Assembly: GCF_900188105.1 (NCBI RefSeq)
Contig: NZ_FZNP01000014.1
Coordinates: 124,001-188,000 of the forward strand
DNA length: 64,000 nucleotides
Direction: 5' to 3'
Source of the DNA: Actinomadura mexicana
GTDB taxonomy: Bacteria; Actinomycetota; Actinomycetes; Streptosporangiales; Streptosporangiaceae
In this document: positions 61,334 through 64,000 of the stretch, one piece after another
Numbering within the stretch: position 1 is the first letter of the stretch
How the letters are laid out: each line of letters begins with the position of its first letter
Translations under genes and position numbers: made by a program
The notes under the pieces: generated by a model
Databases searched by the model: none
What the model saw: the letters and a program-made list of their open reading frames with translations, nothing else
Told to the model about the DNA's origin: nothing

Positions 61334-63642
61334 TGGGCGTCACGTTCGTCGGCGTCCGGCACCACAGCCCCGCCTGCGCCCGGCTCGTCCGGGAGACGAT
61401 CCGGCGGCTGCGGCCCGCGTACGTGCTGGTGGAGGGGCCCGCCGACTTCGGGGACCGGATCGGCGAGCTGCTCCTCGGCCACGAGCCGCCCGTCGCGGTC
61501 TTCAGCTACTACCGGGACGCCGAGCGCGTGCACGCGTCCTGGTCGCCGTTCTGCGCCTACTCCCCGGAATGGGTCGCGCTGAACAAGGGCCGCGCCGCCG
61601 GGGCGGAGCTGCGGTTCATCGACCTGCCGGCCTGGCACCCGGCGCTCGCCGGCCGCAGCAACCGCTACGCCGACGCCGAACGCCGCTACGCCGAGGTGAC
61701 CGCGCGGCTGTGCCGGGAGTTCGCCGTCGACAACACCGACATCCTCTGGGACCACCTGTTCGAGATCGACGCCGAGGGGGCGGGGGAGCGGCTCGACGCC
61801 TACTTCGGGCTCCTGAGGGGCGAGGCGGAGGCCGGGGAGGACGACACCGCCCGCGAGTCGTACATGGCGCAGTGGGTGCGGGCGGCCGAGGCCGACGCCG
61901 GCGACCGCCCCGTCGTCGTGGTGACCGGCGGCTTCCACAAACCGGCCCTCGAAGCGCTCGCCGCGTCCGGCGGCACGGCGTGGCCCCGCGTGCCCGAGCC
62001 GCCCGGCGACGCCGCCGGCGGCAGCTTCCTCGTCCCGTACTCGTTCCGGCGCCTCGACGCGTTCACCGGCTACCAGTCGGGCATGCCGTCGCCCGAGTAC
62101 TACCAGCGGCTCTGGGAGGAGGGCCCCGACGCGGCGGCCGGGGCGCTCGTGGAGACGGTCGTGGCCCGGCTGCGCGAGCGGGGGCAGGTCGTGTCGACCG
62201 CCGACCTGATCGCCGCCCGCACCCTCACCGGCGGCCTCACCCGCCTGCGCGGCCACCCCGCGCCGGCCCGCACCGACCTGCTCGACGGCCTGGTGTCGGC
62301 GCTGGTGAACGACGACCTCGACCAGCGGCTCCCGTGGACCTCCCGCGGCGCGCTCGCGCCGGGGGCGCACCCGGCCGTCGCCGAGATGGTCGACGCGCTG
62401 AGCGGCGACCGGGCCGGGCGCCTGCACCCGGCCACTCCCGCCCCGCCGCTCGCCGGCCATGCGGCGGCCGAGCTGGCGCGGCTCGGGCTCGACCGCGACG
62501 GCCCGGTCGCGCTGAAGCTGACGACCCCGCGCGGGCTGGAGCGCAGCCGGGCCCTGCACCGCCTGCGCGTCCTGCGGATCCCGTTCGCGGACCGCGAGTC
62601 CGGCCCCGCCACGGGCGCCGACCCGGTGCTGGAGGAGCGCTGGACCGTGCACGCCTCCGACCGCGACGGGCGCCGCCACGCCGCGCTCATCGAGGCGGGT
62701 GCCTATGGGCCGACGCTGGCCGACGCCGCGGCGGCCGTCCTGGACGAGCGGATGAGCGCCGCGGGCGCCGACATGGAGCGCCTCGCCGCCGTGCTGTTCG
62801 ACGCGGCGCTGTGCGGCTGCGCGGACCAGTCCGGCCGGATCGCCGAGTCGATCTCCGCCGGGATCGCGGGCGCCTCCGACATCGCCGCGCTCGGCGCCGC
62901 GCTCGGATCCGTCCTCGGGCTGTGGCGGCACGACCGCGTCCTCGGCACGGCCGGCAGCCCCCTGTTCGGCACCGTCATCGAGGAGTGCGCCGACCGGATC
63001 CTGTGGCTGGCCGAGGGCGTGCGCGGCGGCCCCGCGCCCGCCGACCTGCGCCGGCTCAGCGCCCTCGCCGCCGTCCGCGACGCGCTGCTGCACGCCTCCG
63101 GCACGCTGCGCCTCGACCGGGAGGCGGCGCTCGGCGTCGCCCGCCGCGTCGCCGCCGAAGGCGGCGCCCCGCCCGACCTGCGCGGCGCCGCCTTCGGGCT
63201 CGCCCGCGCCCTCGGCGACGCCTGCGACCCGGCCCGGGCGGTGCGCGGAGCGGCGGGCCCCGCGACGTTCGGCGACTGGCTCGCCGGGCTGTTCGCGCTG
63301 GCCAGGCAGGAGGTGCTCGACCCGGGCGCCGCCGTCCTCGGCGTCCTGGACGAGCTGGTCGCCGGGCTGAGCGAGGACGACTTCCTCGTCGCGCTGCCCG
63401 CGCTGCGGCAGGCGTTCGAGTTCTTCCCGCCCCGCGAGCGCGCGACCATCGCCCAGGGGCTGCTGGACCGCCGGGGCCTGCGCGGCTCCGCCCGCGCGCT
63501 GCTGCGCGCTCCTGACGCGCCGCTGCTCACCGCCGAGGCCCTGGCGCTGGACGCCCGCGTGGACCGGGCTCTCGCGGCCGCGGGCCTCACGGCGGATCCG
63601 GAGAGCCGGACCACCGCACAGAGCAGCGAGGAGGCATCGTGA
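61333..63642 (+). CDS. DUF5682 protein (YehM-like)
   Basis: The 769-aa protein starts at the ATG of TGATG, sharing bases with the ATPase stop. The N-terminal 270 residues carry the family pattern: VGVRHHSPACARLVRETIRRLRPAYVLVEGP, then FSYYRD, FIDLPAWHPA, NTDILWDHLFEI, VVVVTGGFHKPAL and FRRLDAFTGYQSGMPSPEYY. The repeated His residues near the start and the GGFH motif look like a TraB/EreA-like active-site layout, which I offer only as a suggestion. The rest is helical. The length is close to E. coli YehM (759 aa, from memory). No signal peptide is present. It belongs to the DUF4132-MoxR-DUF5682-VWA operon; its function is unknown. Confidence 0.87.
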   Translation: MGVTFVGVRHHSPACARLVRETIRRLRPAYVLVEGPADFGDRIGELLLGHEPPVAVFSYYRDAERVHASWSPFCAYSPEWVALNKGRAAGAELRFIDLPAWHPALAGRSNRYADAERRYAEVTARLCREFAVDNTDILWDHLFEIDAEGAGERLDAYFGLLRGEAEAGEDDTARESYMAQWVRAAEADAGDRPVVVVTGGFHKPALEALAASGGTAWPRVPEPPGDAAGGSFLVPYSFRRLDAFTGYQSGMPSPEYYQRLWEEGPDAAAGALVETVVARLRERGQVVSTADLIAARTLTGGLTRLRGHPAPARTDLLDGLVSALVNDDLDQRLPWTSRGALAPGAHPAVAEMVDALSGDRAGRLHPATPAPPLAGHAAAELARLGLDRDGPVALKLTTPRGLERSRALHRLRVLRIPFADRESGPATGADPVLEERWTVHASDRDGRRHAALIEAGAYGPTLADAAAAVLDERMSAAGADMERLAAVLFDAALCGCADQSGRIAESISAGIAGASDIAALGAALGSVLGLWRHDRVLGTAGSPLFGTVIEECADRILWLAEGVRGGPAPADLRRLSALAAVRDALLHASGTLRLDREAALGVARRVAAEGGAPPDLRGAAFGLARALGDACDPARAVRGAAGPATFGDWLAGLFALARQEVLDPGAAVLGVLDELVAGLSEDDFLVALPALRQAFEFFPPRERATIAQGLLDRRGLRGSARALLRAPDAPLLTAEALALDARVDRALAAAGLTADPESRTTAQSSEEAS

Positions 63643-64000
63643 TCCCTCCCGACCTGGAACGCTGGCGGCTCGTCCTCGGCTCGCCCGCCGAGTCGTGCAC
63701 GGGCGCGCTGGGCGGCGAGGCCGCCGAACGGGACGCGGCGCTCGGCTGGCTGTACGGGCGCGACCCCGACCTCGGCAGGCGCGGCGTGCGGCGCGGCTCC
63801 GGCGGGGGCGGCGACGCCGGGACCGACCGGTCCGACGACCGCACCGGCGGGACCGGGCCGTCCCAGCTCACCACCGTCGACTGGCTCGACGCCGTGCACC
63901 GGCTCTTCCCGAAGGGGACGATCGAGCGGCTCGAACGCGACGCCGTCGAACGCTACGAGATCCACGAGATCGTCACCGACCCGGCCGTCCTGGAGCGCAT
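63639..64000 (+). CDS. VWA-domain protein (YehP-like), N-terminal part, cut by the window end
   Basis: The gene starts at GTG 63639, overlapping the DUF5682 stop as GTGA, with GGAGG four bases upstream. The 120 visible residues match the N-terminal domain of YehP-type VWA proteins: LERWRLVLG, ERDAALGWLYGRDPDL, a Gly-rich linker, SQLTTVDWLDAVHRLFPKGTIERLERDAVERY and HEIVTDPAVLERI. The metal-binding VWA domain itself (DxSxS) would come after the window end. As partner of the MoxR ATPase it completes the operon. The Gly-rich insertion between GRR and GPSQL is longer and more charged than I recall for YehP. Confidence 0.85.
   Translation, partial: MIPPDLERWRLVLGSPAESCTGALGGEAAERDAALGWLYGRDPDLGRRGVRRGSGGGGDAGTDRSDDRTGGTGPSQLTTVDWLDAVHRLFPKGTIERLERDAVERYEIHEIVTDPAVLER

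Overview
The window is very GC-rich, with strong G/C bias at third codon positions, frequent GTG starts and many 4-nt start/stop overlaps. It also carries twin-arginine signal peptides, a mycobacterial-type SOS box and an actinomycete SAM-methyltransferase family. Together these point to a chromosomal segment of a filamentous actinomycete, perhaps Actinomadura or a related genus (inference). I see no tRNA, rRNA, CRISPR array, insertion sequence, attachment site or replication origin. No gene-free stretch exceeds about 200 bases; the largest gaps, at 24396-24559, 43675-43839 and 56685-56876, are described in the entries.

Region 1 (1-24395) is a one-strand saccharolytic block. It holds the end of one small GH78 alpha-L-rhamnosidase, an L-arabinose-isomerase-family protein, five complete GH78-type enzymes and two GH106-like enzymes. 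All complete glycosidases carry export signals, and several have F5/8C, LamG-like or NEW3-like accessory domains. The order small GH78 / F5/8C-GH78 / GH106 at the left recurs as GH106 / small GH78 / F5/8C-GH78 at the right, which suggests duplication inside the locus. Two strong hairpins divide it into transcription units. The likely job is extracellular stripping of a rhamnose-rich glycan, with the isomerase acting inside the cell.

Region 2 (24560-30958) is mixed housekeeping and regulation: an aldo/keto reductase, a DUF574-type methyltransferase, a 72-aa protein, a ribokinase, a PH-domain membrane protein, a short exopolyphosphatase and a membrane Ser/Thr kinase with an external beta-propeller.

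Region 3 (31088-40203) is DNA repair. The complete translesion mutasome imuA'-imuB-dnaE2 sits as one reverse-strand operon behind a perfect LexA box. It is followed by mtnA and recD2 on the forward strand.

Region 4 (40194-51643) holds a TetR regulator with a metallo-hydrolase, an FMN reductase and an orphan solute-binding protein. Next come an LVIVD-repeat protein, a FUSC-type membrane protein and a CGNR zinc-finger regulator facing a 61-aa zinc-ribbon protein. A glutamine-synthetase-like protein lies divergent to an amidohydrolase (the two halves of fungal FluG), followed by a CoA-disulfide-reductase-like flavoprotein.

Region 5 (51681-64000) is the most unusual part. A full-length DUF4132 (MolR/YehI-like) gene heads a translationally coupled operon with a MoxR AAA+ ATPase (YehL-like), a DUF5682 protein (YehM-like) and a VWA protein (YehP-like, cut by the window end). 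Just upstream are a shorter DUF4132 paralogue and a 143-aa mini-protein that looks like the N-terminal cap and C-terminal tail of DUF4132 joined together. Their function is not established.
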